Assembly (NCBI GenBank): GCA_963920525.1
Contig: OY986435.1
Location: forward strand, 301,953,908 to 302,017,907
Direction: 5' to 3'
DNA length: 64,000 nt
Origin: Dichetophora obliterata
Lineage: Eukaryota; Arthropoda; Insecta; Diptera; Sciomyzidae
The notes beneath the pieces are model-generated. The model saw only the letters and a program-made list of their open reading frames with translations, was not told where the DNA came from and ran no database searches. How positions within the stretch are numbered: position 1 is the stretch's first letter; the number at the start of each line of letters is the position of its first letter. Below, in pieces: positions 47,001 through 58,556 of this stretch. Position numbers and translations under genes: made by a program.

Positions 47001-48472
47001 GGACCAGCTCATACATTTGACCCCCTATGGGTCATAGATTTTTTGATAAAAACTATAATATATATATATATATATTTTTTTAGTGTTTTTTTGTATGGGG
47101 ACCCCCAGAAAAGTGGCAGATAGAGTGTAGGTGTGTTTAAAAAAAAATGTTGAGATAGAAAAATTATTGGGCCAGCTCATACATTTGACCCCTTATGAGT
47201 CAGATTTTTTGATATGTACTATAATATACCTATTTTTCTATTTTTATGTGTTTTTTGTATGAGGACCACATGAAGGTTGACAGATAGAGTGTAGATGTGC
47301 TCAGAATAAATTTTGATGGAAATTTGATCCCCCTAGGGTCATAGATTTTTTGATATGAACTCAAAGTGAATTTAATTTTTTCTATATTTTGTGTATTTTG
47401 AATATAGATACATCCCCACAATAGATCCCCCTACAATAGATGCAATTTTTTCACGTCGAAAATAGAAAATTACGAACATATATCTCATATTTTAGTTATC
47501 ACAAACCATTAAAATCATTATTACCAAATAAAGCACCAACCAATGACAGTGTAAATATTAAATAAGCAGAATAGTTTTTATGCTAATTTTGTATTGTATT
47601 TCTTTTGAGATTGTCTTGTTCACAAAAATCTCTTATATTCTTACTTTGAAGAAGTTTCACTTCTGGACTGTATTTTTTTTAATAATATTAGCTCCTATTA
47701 TGCTGCCAAAATTAACTGAAACATTTTTTAATATTCATTAATCATGTATTTATTAATTTTATGTGTTTTATCCAGGAGTATATTCATCGTGTTGGTCGTA
47801 CTGCACGTGGTACAGGCAGCTCGGGCCATGCTTTACTCATGTTGCGTCCCGAGGAACTTGGATTTTTACGTTACCTCAAAGCAGCAAAAGTTCCACTCAA
47901 TGAATTTGAGTTCTCATGGAATAAAATAGCGGATATTCAGCTGCAGGTAAGCTAACGAAAATTTGTATTTTAAAAAAATCATTGAATCGTTTATATCTTA
48001 TATTTTTTATAAAACGCATATACTGTGTATATATTATATTTTTATAAAACGCATATAACATAAAATAATGTGTCTACACAATAACTTAGAACGAATTGTT
48101 AGACGATTTATCATGTGTTATTCTTATTTTTTTTGTTTGCAGTTGGAACAGCTCATTAGCAGGAACTATTTCCTCAGTCAGTCAGCCAAAGAAGCGTTCA
48201 AGTCGTATGTGCGCGCCTACGATTCGCATCAGCTAAAGATGATATTTGATATTAATACATTGGATTTGCAGTCAGTTGCCAAGAGTTTTGGTTTCCTGGT
48301 ACCACCAGTAGTCGATCTTAAGGTTGGTGTTAGGCGACAGCGTCCAGAGAAGCGTGTTGGAGGCGGTGGTTTTGGTTACTACAAAGAAATGAACAGAGAA
48401 AACCCCAAGCAGCGCGTTTTTAAACAAATCAATCGTGATCAAATAAGAAAAAATAACAAGTTTATGCGATAA
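41015..48472 (+). CDS. pit: Pitchoune DEAD-box RNA helicase (DDX18/Has1 family)
   Basis: Pit is a nucleolar ATP-dependent RNA helicase needed for ribosome biogenesis and growth, orthologous to human DDX18 and yeast Has1. Exons: 41015-41162, 41230-41391, 41589-42338, 42399-42700, 42877-43029, 47776-47946 and 48143-48472; all borders are GT/AG and join in frame to 671 residues, close to the known fly protein. The N terminus is Lys-rich then acidic ([13 protein letters not shown]). Helicase motifs in order: AQTGSGKT (about 221-228), PTREL, TPGR, DEVD (331-334) in place of DEAD, SAT (362-364), ARGLDIP, and HRVGRTAR (509-516). The C-terminal domain runs from [20 protein letters not shown] to a basic tail ending NNKFMR. 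Intron 5 is 4.7 kb and holds retroelement fragments and tandem repeats; the other introns are short. Confidence 0.96.
44056..44624 (-). mobile_element. RTE-like retrotransposon 3' fragment in pit intron 5
   Basis: It matches the C-terminal reverse-transcriptase region of the two larger RTE copies: [19 protein letters not shown] is read on the minus strand near 44250-44310. It is truncated at 44624 where a second retroelement begins, and it lacks the extreme 3' tail. Confidence 0.75.
44624..45330 (-). pseudogene. Jockey/CR1-type reverse transcriptase C-terminal fragment
   Basis: On the minus strand from about 45320 the sequence reads [18 protein letters not shown], then [16 protein letters not shown], then [14 protein letters not shown], and continues open to a stop at 44716. 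These blocks are the thumb and C-terminal region shared by Jockey-like non-LTR elements in insects. The 3' UTR runs to about 44624, ending in a TATCTATCAATCC-like tail. It is a 5'-truncated insertion, the usual fate of such elements, and it sits against the RTE fragment. Confidence 0.75.
45985..47430. repeat. Tandem repeat, about 140-170 bp units, in pit intron 5
   Basis: Each unit has TTTGACCCCYTAKGGGTCAT-like, a GATTTTTTGATA block, TGTATGGGGACCMCCAGAA-like, and AGATAGAGTGTAGRTGTGCT followed by a TGTTGAGGAGAAAAATTA-like block. Three and a half units run from about 46845 to 47430; another part-unit lies at 45985-46100. The 740 bp between them (46101-46844) is unlike the repeat and may be an insertion (with GTTCTGTAAC motifs near its left end). 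Confidence 0.7.
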
Positions 48473-48570
48473 TTGATTTGAATGTATAAAAGTTTTAGGT
48501 TAGTTTAATATTCAATGATATTTTTTTAAAAATTTAACTTTGTTAGCATAAAGTTTATGAAATCACAAAA

Positions 48571-48576
48571 AATAAA
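48571..48576 (+). terminator. Candidate poly(A) signal for pit
   Basis: AATAAA 99 bp after the pit stop codon in an A-rich context; another lies near 48651. Confidence 0.4.
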
Positions 48577-48838
48577 TATGACTCTTAATAATTAACTTTA
48601 AATAGTGTCCATGCGTACAAACTTTTAATAGTAAACCATGTGTTTCTATTAAAAATAAAATTTAACATAACATTGTAAACGACAAAAGTGTAACTTTTCA
48701 CTAGAGAAAAAAAATTTAAACTCAAGGTAAGCTAATTACCTCTTTTTATACCGGCACGCATATAAAAATGCGTAAGGGGTATTTTGACTTTGTCACTCCG
48801 TTTGTAACGCCGATAAGGAGGTGTGGCCTTTATAGAAA

Positions 48839-49105
48839 AGTATATATCGCACGCTCTCTTCAAAAGAGACACAACTCAAAATTTCCAAATTTTTACTTTT
48901 TCGTGTAAAACTATTCGTAGTGATCATCCACATCGTCTGTATTAATTTTGTACACATATTTTAAGTCTTTAATCAAGGAAAAGCGTTTTGTCTCTCTCTT
49001 TGTTCTGTATGGAATCCCGTGAAGAAAAAAATTGTTTTTTGCTTCACCTGAAAATGTAAAAATTTTGAGTTGTGTCTCTTTTGAAGAGGGTGTACGATAT
49101 ATTCT
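48839..49105. repeat. Palindromic repeat with AAAGAGACACAACTC arms
   Basis: The left arm (TATATATCGCACGCTCTCTT, then CAAAAGAGACACAACTCAAA) recurs inverted at about 49061-49101. It is set in a dispersed repeat whose outer parts read GGTATTTTGACTTTGTCACT on the left and GAGTCGATTTAGCCATGTCC on the right; the latter is a motif common in dispersed fly repeats. Confidence 0.6.
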
Positions 49106-49621
49106 TGATCGTCATCACCTCCTGAGTCGATTTAGCCATGTCCGTCTGTCTATCTGTATGTCTGTGATCACGCTGACAGCTGTAATCTTAGAGATATCGT
49201 TACGAAATTCAATATATAGGCTTTATATTAAAAAATACAGTTAAGTTCGAAAATGAGTCAAATCGGATGAAAAACTCCCATACAAAGTAACTTTACGAAA
49301 ACGTTAAAATCTCTTTCAACTCTACAAAAAATAATCTTACGACTTCAAAATTTGCACATAAGCTTTAATATGCTTTAATATAGAGCAAGCAATGTTCGCT
49401 CTGTTGCACTTATGAGCAAAACGCTTTACGCACAGCAACGCAACACTTCCCAACAAACAAAAGCTCTCGTTATTGTATTCAGTGATAGAAAGCGTTAAGT
49501 TTATAAAAATCTGATTATATTAGTTCCAACTGTAAAGGCTTTATATTCATAAAGAAATTAATTTATTTATGATAAGAAAACAAACTAGAAAAAATTAAAA
49601 TAAGATTTTCTATTTAATAAT

Positions 49622-50434
49622 CAGCCCTATTCCATAATTCGTCGTAACGAAATTACGAACGTAAAGCTACGCTACGAATACGACAAATTTGCTAATCCAA
49701 ATTCCGAACGAAACTTCCCCTTTTCGCATTTACTTTCGGGAATTCGGGAATAGCTGATAGTAAGTAGTTGTGTATATAAATTATTGAATTTGTTAAAATG
49801 ACAAAAAAAAATATGAGTTGACAGCCTTGACAATTGGTGTTCTGTTTTGATATTTTATTAATTCAGAGTACTACGGGCATATTCAGCGTATATAACGAAA
49901 ACGCCTATAAATAAAAAGAAAAATTTAAAAACTGAAGTGTTTTTGAGCAACATTGTATTTTTTAGCTGTGACTTTTAATGGATTTCATTGCAATTGTAAT
50001 TTTCGCACAATAAGAGGAAGATTTCTCACAAACAAAATCTATGAAAATTCATCGAAGAATATTGCAAGATTCCAATCAACACTTTGCAAATAGATTACAA
50101 AATGTAGGAAATGCAGTTAATAAATTTCAACTAACATATTCACAGGTTTAAAAAAAAAGTATATTTTACCTACGTATCCAAAATTTAATTATAATTTTTA
50201 TTTTGCGGCCTAATTCTATAAAAATTCAATTGTTTTCTTTTGTCGTAAGCAAATCCGTCGAGGCAAAGCTTTCGTGAAAAAATCCGAAAAACAGCTGTCA
50301 AAAGTTGATGCGTTCGGATTGTGGAATAGCAATGCTACGAATGTTCGAATACGATGTAATGATTCGGATTGCAGAATACGACATTAGGAATCCGAATGAA
50401 AATTTATGCTATGGCGGATTCTGGAATAGGGCTG
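49622..50434. mobile_element. Non-autonomous element with CAGCCCTATTCCA ends
   Basis: The inverted ends are CAGCCCTATTCCATAATTCG and, inverted, CAGCCCTATTCCAGAATCCG. Subterminal TTCGNANTACGAC-like motifs are repeated in both arms (ACGAATACGACAAAT; GAATACGACATTAGG). The 813-bp length, the CAG start and the lack of coding suggest a hAT-type MITE, but I find no 8-bp duplication. Confidence 0.6.
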
Positions 50435-53400
50435 AAAGTATGTAAATAAATTATGAAATTTTATCAAGAATTAATAGGAAAAGTGATTTAAAATTATTTT
50501 TTACTTTGTAGTGATTTTTAAGTCGACTTGTTTTTTTGTTAAATTTTTTTTATTAATTGTGATAAGAACATAAAACGATCTTTCATTGATTGAAACTTTA
50601 AAATTCGTTAATAATGTCCGTATCTGCATGTTTTCTTCCTCAATTTTTTTTTATAATCTAAAAGAGTATTACTAATAGAAATCCTCAAATTACAACTTTT
50701 CAAAAATACTTTATTCGCGCTTACGCTTCAATTGTTAAAAATTCATAATTTCTGAATAACATTGCTTAGGCCTAAGGGCCCATTAAGTTTTTTAAGCGAA
50801 AAAACCCTGCATTGAACATTTTTTTAAAGCGACTGTTTATTTCAGGTAATTCTTTTTTTACTTTATAATTGTAAAATATTTGCAGAAAATTTTTTGAATT
50901 TTTGGTTAATAAATATAAGGTTTTATAGCAGGAATCAGTAGCTTAGTAAAGCACCTAAAATATGCGGTGGACACGATTTTTCGGAGCTTGATCATATAAA
51001 AAAAATAATTTCAGTTCTGCTGAATCTTTTTAAGCTTTTAATCAAAGATTTTTGAAAAAGTTTGACATATACTAAAATGGTAGTTGAAAAACTGATTTTT
51101 GACTAAAAAAGTGATTAGTTTTAGTTTATAAAAAAAAGTATTTCACCAAAATAAAAATGAACAATTAAAAGTACCAATTGTATTTGCTTAAAAAGTGCAT
51201 AAAATTTGGAAGCGATTTGGCAAAGTTTTCGAGTAATGCTGTCCACCGGTTTTAAACAGTACTTTTCCAGAAAAACGCGTTTAAAGTTTTAGAAGTATTT
51301 ATGTTTGTATATACCTTCGGACGTTTGTGCTTATAGCTACCGTAATTTTTATTCAATTGGCTTAAAACTTTCTAAGAATATTTTAACGATATTTTAAATT
51401 CCGAAAATGTAAAAAAGAAATTTAACTTTTGGTCGCCGAAGAAATTTAATGGGCTCTTAAATGAGCTGAAACAACATCCGCGATCGAAACACTAACAGAG
51501 CAAAGCACCTCCCCCACAAGGTATTCCTTATTTGTAATGTCAAAAGTTAAAACAGAATTATTATAAAACATTTTTTTTTTCTTTGTGTGTTCTTCATCCA
51601 TAAATAAAACTCATTTGATAAAAATATTTATAATTTTATGATTTTTGCTCTGAGTAATTTTTTCATCCGCTTTAGAATTGATTAAATTTTGGTTTCTTTT
51701 TTAGTGACTAACTTCATTTAATGAATCATTTTTTTATTTTCAGCTTATATCTATATTGGGCTTATTTAATTGATTGTGATGAGCAAATGTATTTTTTAAA
51801 TGTGTGTCCCATATATAAGCAACTTATATTGTATTTTGCGATTTGGCTGACCCACGCTTTTTCCTATATACATTCTCAATACAGAAAACAAAAAATAAAA
51901 GTTGTTTGCTACGTCTTTAAAATGACTATAGTCGAATCATCTTTTATTTCAGAAACATCATAAGTCAATTTTTTTAAACATACTGGTTGAACATCTTTGT
52001 ACTCAAAACAACATTGAACTAAATAAACAAATATGTAAAGAAACTACGTTAATTCTACAAAAGTCAGTTATTCCTTGCTCTCCCTTTGTATAAAAAAAAA
52101 AACAAAAAAATGTTTGCAATTTTTAGAAATGTACTCTTTTCTAAAAAATAAATCATTTACAAATGGTTTTCTTTTTCGTAAATGTTAAGTAAATGTTTCG
52201 TAAACTTATTTTTGGTAAAAATGGCGGGCATTGGCTAAGGAAAATGAATAAATTGTTGAGGCAAGGAAAGAACAATATATTAAATTTGTTTTTTAATTAC
52301 TAAATTACAGAACTACTAACTACCTAATTACTTAATTACTCAATTAAACTACAATGAACATATAAGTAACGTTACGCCTGTAACGTCACGCCAGATCAAA
52401 AAGCTTAATTAAAAATTTTAAAATTTTTAAATTTGATCACAAACTTATGTAATCTCAAGCCCTTTTAAAAAAAGTAGTATACAAAAATTTTGCCCAATTC
52501 GGAGAGTTTTGTAATCCAAGTCAAAAATCACTTCCGTTTTTTGTAACGTAACGCCAGCACATATTTTTGTTTATATCTTTAAGTCCTAAGGGTCGATTGT
52601 TGTCATTATTTTTGCTACATAATTACTACGCAAATAAAATTGCCTTTTTAAAAATGAGACTTTAATTTTTTTTTTAATTTCTTCCTACAAATTGTCCGTA
52701 ACGCCAGTTTGGAAAAATCCATATATAAAAAGCAAAACACCCCAGCAAAATAAGTGCTTCCAAAAGAAGGTAAAGTAGAAGGGAAACTCTTGAATTCCAT
52801 AGAAGTGCTTCCAGAATTCTTTCAATGGAAGATTTCCTTGAGCCCTTCAATGAAAGGATTCTGTTAGGTGTTTTCCAGGAGAACTTTAAGAAGGCATTCC
52901 ATGGAATGAAATGGTTTTTAAGGATAGGGGAGCTTAAAAAATCCCACACAAAATACCCCTTTTCCCGATTTTATCGTGATTTTGGTGTTGGAAATGAGAA
53001 GTGGTTGGGTTTAATTGGGAGTTGAAACAATCCTACGGAAAACATCTCAAACATATATTATCATAATATGCATTTTTTTTTCTTTAATTGAATTTAAATG
53101 CTATTTGAATGTATTCCAGAAGTAGTTTATGTGAATGCCTTTTGAAAGCACTTCTTGATAAGGCTAAGAAGAAGTACAATTGGATCCATCGAATGTCTTC
53201 TGGAAGCAGTGACCGTAAGAATGCATGCCACAGTTGAATCAAAAGTTTTGCTGGGACTCTTTGTGTGTGCGATGGCTATATTATCCCAAACTACTGGGTG
53301 GATTGAGCTGAAATTTGTTTTTTTTCGAGTACGAGATGGTGTAGGAAAAAAAATTTTTGCTCTCTTCTAACGCCCACAAATCAATAAAAATACTTGATTT

Positions 53401-53970
53401 CAGAGTTTGGGTCGTATTAGACTAAAATTTGGTAATTAAGTTCGTTACTATTGACAAGTATACTAAAAATGGGCGTGACCTCACTATGGTTTCGCCTACT
53501 TTTCAGAAGATAAGCGTGGAGCGAAGCAAAGCGCGCCGAGCATAAACTATTACTTTATATTTGATAGAACTCCTTTTTAATATTTTTCGTTTAATAAAAC
53601 AAAACATCAAATAATAACAATATACTTTATCGATTCTCGCTTTTTTATTCAATGTTTTTTAACATCTGAATTTCGAATCTTATAGAAGATTATCGTGGAT
53701 CTTCTGAAAACGTTTTTTATTGTTAAAGTATACTAAATAAGTCATGATTTTGTGCTGAATTGAGTTATCCCCAAGACTATGTGTTTAGTATAACTGCATT
53801 CTAAAATTGATGAAATTTCACTGTTTTCAAACTCAATTTTCTTCTAAACTAGAAGTCCGATAAAAAAACCGACTTAATTTTTGAGCTCAAAAGACCCAAG
53901 TCCACTAAGAAACGACAGATTTCATCATAATCGGTTCATTAGTCTAATTTTGCCCACTTGTTATATGGGG
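50435..53970. other. AT-rich non-coding region
   Basis: No gene recognised. The frames at 51721-51963 and 52825-53025 have no known motif. Stretches at 52730-53160 have partly self-complementary CCATAGAAGTGCTTCCAGAA-like words, and 53370-53560 resembles the GGGCGTGACC-type dispersed repeat near 10.5 kb, but I cannot set boundaries. Confidence 0.4.
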
Positions 53971-53984
53971 TCGTATCACTGTGT

Positions 53985-54450
53985 GGCGTTAGCATTCAGA
54001 AAGAGTTGTTGCAAGTACGTGGAGTAGCTGCTAGTAAGTGAACTGTTCGGAGAAGGCTCAAGGAAGTATCATTCATCCCAACAAGGCTAGCAACAGACCC
54101 ACCACTAATTGTAGCGCACCGACAAGCCCATCTCGTATTTGCTCAAGAGCATGCAGATTGGCGCTTATAGCAATGGAGCTCAGTTCTCTTCTCTGACGAG
54201 TCGAGAATGTGCTTACATGGCATCGACAAAAGAGAACGCTTCTAAAGGAGGCCAGGTGAGAGTTATACGCAACGTTGCATCGGAGGAACAGTGGCGTACA
54301 TGGGAGGATCTTGTATAATGTGGGCTAAAATTTCATATGACGAAAAATAGATCTGGTTTTTATACCTGGTGGAGGCAGAAGAACTGTCTTAGCGGCTGAA
54401 CGGTACTTCCGGGAAATTTTACAATAACATGCAGTGTCATTCTTTTTAAT
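53985..54450 (+). pseudogene. Tc1-like transposase remnant
   Basis: In changing frames the strand reads VRRRLKEVSFIPTRLA, then HLVFAQEHADWRL, then WSSVLFSDESRMCLHGID, then GGTVAYMGGSCIMWAKIS. These are successive blocks of a Tc1-type DDE transposase, including the FSDES catalytic Asp and the GGSCIMWAKIS-like block. Stops and frameshifts are frequent and no inverted repeats were recognised. The adjacent RTE copy starts about 150 bp downstream. Confidence 0.7.
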
Positions 54451-54823
54451 AATTCTTAAGAATCGGGCAGAACTCAATGCCGGGATGAGTATAAATCTTG
54501 TTTAAACATTTTTAAGAAAGCGCAAATCCTGAAGGCTTTTCTGCGGTAATATAGAGGAATCTTCCGAAGCATCAAGACTCCGTAAGATCCTCGCTTCTGG
54601 GGGCGAACCTTTACAATGTAACATGTCTGACTGTCTCAACCTGGCGAGGCCAGCATAATCTTTGTGAAATCGCCTCAAGTCGACTCAAACCTCCACGTGG
54701 TGTTTCCTGGGCAACGTAAAAACTGACAACCGTCAGTTTGGCGGCTAATCTGAGCGGCGAGCCCCCTAGGTTTAAAACAGGCTGTGCGTCGGGTTTGAAG
54801 CCCACCCGTAAGAGCCCATTTAA

Positions 54824-55650
54824 ATGAAAACAATTAAGAATAGAAGAAAACTGATCCCCAAATCTGATGACGACTTCCGCAAACGAAAAACTGATAATGA
54901 TTTACGGATATGCACCTGGAATGTCCGAACCCTTAATTGGGAAGGTGCCTCTATCCAACTGACTGATGTCTTGGAAAGATACAAAGCTGATATCACTGCT
55001 ATCCAAGAAATGCGATGGAAGAGACAGGGTTGCACTCGGCATGCACCCTGTGATATCTACTACAGCGGCCATGCGGAGAAGCACGAGTTTGGATGCGGAT
55101 TTGTAGTTGGCAAGAGACTACGGCCCCACGTCCTGCGATTCACACCTGTGAACGGACGACTTGCCATAATCCGCATCAAGGTTAAATTTTTTAATATAAG
55201 TCTAATATGTGCGCACGCTCCGACAGAAGACAAGGACGATGAGACCAAGGAAATTATCTACGAGCGCCTTGAAAATGCTTACGAGCGCTGCCTCCGTCAT
55301 GACGTATAAATCGTGCTTGGTGATTTCAACGCTAAGGTGGGCAAGGAAAATATTTTTGAACAGTCGGAAAGTTCAGCCTCCACGACAACACCTCCGATAA
55401 CGGAATGAGGCTGATTGACTTCGCCGCTGCACGAATCATGGTCGTAAGTAGCATGGTCAAGCATCTCAATATTCATAAAGCCACCTGGATGTCCCCTGAT
55501 CAAAAAACCAAAAAGCAAATTGATCACGTTTTGATCGACGGAAGGTACTCTTCCGTGGTGCAAGCATTGACTCGGATCACTTTCTTGTCGCACCCAAGAT
55601 CTGTATACGTCTGTGCGCAGCTAAGAATGCATGCAACCCTACACTGAGAA
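54824..55650 (+). pseudogene. RTE-like APE endonuclease (broken)
   Basis: The open part 54824-55309 starts MKTIKNRRKLIPKSDDD and includes ICTWNVRTLNW, QEMRWKRQG (metal-binding Glu) and ICAHAPTEDKDDE. A single stop at 55307-55309 falls just before the GDFNAKVGKE block, which is still present in the same frame. A frameshift near 55370 leads to MRLIDFAAARIMVVSSM and DHVLIDGRYSS (to about 55570), and another moves the final SIDSDHFLV active-site block out of frame. The domain is complete in content but not translatable in one piece. Confidence 0.85.
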
Positions 55651-55747
55651 AGCTAGACGTCGACAAGCTGCAATCGAAACAGACAGCTGATGCTTCCGCC
55701 ACTCGACTCTCACTCCTGCTTCAAAGCACTCCTTCAATCGATGATAT

Positions 55748-57768
55748 ATGCGCGCAGTTTCCAACTCCATGTGTGCGGCTGCTGATGAGGTGATTGGCTA
55801 CCACCGCCCTCGCCGAAACCAGTGGTACGACCAGGAGTGTCACGACGCGATTGCAGAGAAAGACGCCGCCTACAAAGCCACCCTGCAGTCGGTTGTAAGG
55901 CGCGCTGCTAAGGAGCGATACAAAGAAAAGAGGAGGGAAGAGAGACGTATTTTCAGGCGGAAAAAAAGAGAGGCAGAAAAGCGCGAGCAGGAGAAGATTG
56001 AGATGTATGGTGACAGGAATGAGGCCCGAAAATTTTTCGAAAAAAGAAGACGCCTTGCCGATGGTTTTAAAACCGGGGCCTCTTCCTGCAAGGATGAAAA
56101 CGGGAATCTAGTGACAGATGTCCAGAGTACACTGACGTTATGGAGGGAACACTTCACTAAGCTTCTAAATGGCGACGCTGACAACAATCCCGCCAATAGA
56201 GATGATATTCCGGAAACCCCAATTTCGGATGACAGCGTCGAGGTTCCGCTGCCCGACTTTGATGAAGTTCTGACAGCTATAGCTCGGCTTAAAAATAACA
56301 AAGCCGCCGGAGCTGATGGCTTATCTGCTGAGCTGTTTAAGAACGGAGGCAAAGCTCTACTTAAATGCATTCACGAGCTTCTATGCAGAATATGGTCGGA
56401 AGAATGCATTCCGAACGATTGGAATCTCAGTGTGCTCTGCCCAATCCACAAGAAAGGCGATCACACAAGCTGTGCCAATTTCCGTGGGATAAGCCTTCTT
56501 AATATCGCATATAAGGTCCTGTCGAGCGTTTTATGTGAAAGATTGAAGCCCATTGTAAACGAACTGATTGGACCTTATCAGTGTGGCTTCAGACCTGGAA
56601 AGTCACCATCGAACAGATTTTCACGCTACGACAAATCTTGGAGAAGACTCAAGAAAAACAAGTCGACACCCACCATCTTTTTGTCGACTACAAAGTCGAC
56701 AGCCCAATAAAGAAGCACCTGTACTCCACCATGTCTGAATTTGGTATTCCTGCAAAACTAATACGACTGTGCAGGATGACACTGAGCAACACCAGCAGCG
56801 CAGTTAAAATCGGGAAGGACCTCTCCCCACCATTTATTACCAAACGAGGTTTCAGACAAGGTGATTCTTTATCGTGCGACTTTTTCAACCTAATGGTGGA
56901 AAAGATCATCCGAGCTGCTGATCTGAGACGTAGTGGCACAATATTCTACAAGAGTGTTATGCTGCTTGCGTATGCTGATGACATCGATATCATTGGCCAT
57001 AATACGCGCGAAGTCAGTGCAGCATTTTCCAGATTAGAAAAAGAGTCAAGTCGAATGGGTCTGGCAGTGAATGCAGATAAGACGAAGTACTTGGTGTCAA
57101 CAAACAAACAGTCCCAGCGTCTTGGAACCCACGTTACAGTTGAAAATACCTCCTTCGAGGTTATAAAGGACTTCGTTTATCTGGGATCCAGCATAAGCTC
57201 AACCAAAGACATCAGCATTGAGATCAAACGAAGAATAAATCTTGCCAACAGGTGTTACTTTGGGCTCAGTAGGCAATTGAGAGGCAGAGCCCTCTCTCGA
57301 CGAACGAAAATAACGCTCTATAAATCGCTCATCATGCCCGTCCTACTTTATGCATCACAAACCGGGACGCTGAGGAGTTTAAATGAAAAGACTTTAGGAG
57401 CATTCGAGAGAAAGATTCTTCGTAAGATCTACGGACCAATCTGCGTCAATGGAGAGTACCGAATACGGTGGAATGATGAACTGTATGAGCTGTACGCTGA
57501 CATCGACATAGTCAAGCGCATTAAAATCGAGCCGCTTCGCTGGCTTGGTCATGCTCAGCGCATGAAAGACGATGCTCCAGTGAAGAAAACATTCGATTCG
57601 GGGCCCAGCGGCGGTCAACGCAGAAGAGGACGACCGCATCTTCGTTGGAAAGACCAAGTAGAGGACAACCTGACGAAGCTTGGAATTTCCAACTGGTGCC
57701 AGCAAGCGAAAGACAGAAATGGCTGGCGCAAATTCTTAGATGAGGCCAAGACCGACATATGGTTGTAG
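55748..57768 (+). pseudogene. RTE-like reverse transcriptase (one frameshift)
   Basis: The first piece, 55748-56710, contains a basic helical linker, then NNKAAGADGLSAELFKNGG, IPNDWNLSVLCPIHKKGD and NFRGISLLNIAYKVLSS. The second, overlapping frame (56581-57768) has HHLFVDYKVDSP, GFRQGDSLSCDFFNLMVE and LLAYADDIDIIGHN with the catalytic Asp pair, then the thumb and a C-terminal RPHLRWKDQVEDNL block ending at AKTDIWL. A frameshift between 56600 and 56690 splits the domain, and a small deletion (YKVDSP against YKAAFDSP in copy 1) removes residues around the first catalytic Asp region. Confidence 0.85.
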
Positions 57769-57796
57769 CGCCAACTAAGCAAGTAAGTAAGTAAGT

Positions 57797-58249
57797 TATT
57801 TTTCATAAAAAATCGATATTCCCGATCTTACCACTTTTTCCTCTCTCATGTGTTTTAAATGCAAACACTGCGACATTGTTAATTATGATAACAATTAAAA
57901 CAGAATGCATTATTAAAAACTCTTACTGAGGGAAGTTGTCTGCTGGGAAACCGAACCTGGTATTTCCTTCTGGCCTGGATCGCGTTGCCGTTTGCAAATC
58001 CGTAACAAAAAACAATGTCTGCGTACTCTGAGTTGGAGAACATTATTATTCTACGATCGGTGAAAGACTATCGATTCAGGCATGAAAGCACTCAATAATG
58101 AGAACTTGAAAATAAATAAAAATCCGTTAAATCTAACTGTTTTAATTGTTATTGTTATCATAATTAACAATGTCGCAGTGATTGCATTTAAAACACAAGA
58201 GCGATTAAAAAGTAAAAAGATCGGTAATGTCGATTTTTTATGAAAAATA
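57797..58249. mobile_element. MITE with about 110-bp inverted repeats
   Basis: The left arm from 57797 (TATTTTTCATAAAAAATCGA, then ATGTGTTTTAAATGCAA and ACATTGTTAATTATGATAAC) recurs inverted from about 58135 to 58249. The left end abuts the tail of RTE copy 2 directly. It is non-coding. Confidence 0.75.
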
Positions 58250-58556
58250 GCTGCTCAGAGAAAAAAACAATGTATAGCGGATTTACACAGAATTAAGTAA
58301 AAAAAAAACGTAATAAAAAATTATAAACAATTTGGTTTTTTTCGAGATTATTTATATTTAAAAGCTTAAGGCACTGATATTATGTAGTAAACCTGTATAA
58401 TGGATTGCAGTTTACATACAAGTAAGCTTACTAAAAGATTCAATGCCACTGATAATGTGTAGTAAACCTGTATAACGGCTCGCGGACATCGGTGCCTCAA
58501 GCTTTTAAATATAAATGTATTTGAAAAATTCTAAAGAATATACCTACCATATACAT

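Larger units (their letters stand above)
54604..57795 (+). mobile_element. RTE-like non-LTR retrotransposon, copy 2 (near full length)
   Basis: This 3.2-kb copy spans the whole element: a 5' region of about 220 bp shared with copy 1, an APE endonuclease, a reverse transcriptase and a short tandem 3' tail (TAAGCAAGTAAGTAAGTAAG). It is much less damaged than copy 1 and lies in the opposite orientation, 45 kb away. Only a few stops and frameshifts break the coding region. Confidence 0.85.

Noticed and set aside
52825..53025. 66-codon frame with its antisense partner at 52674-52949
   Set aside because: Caused by self-complementary words in this stretch; no domain or splice context.
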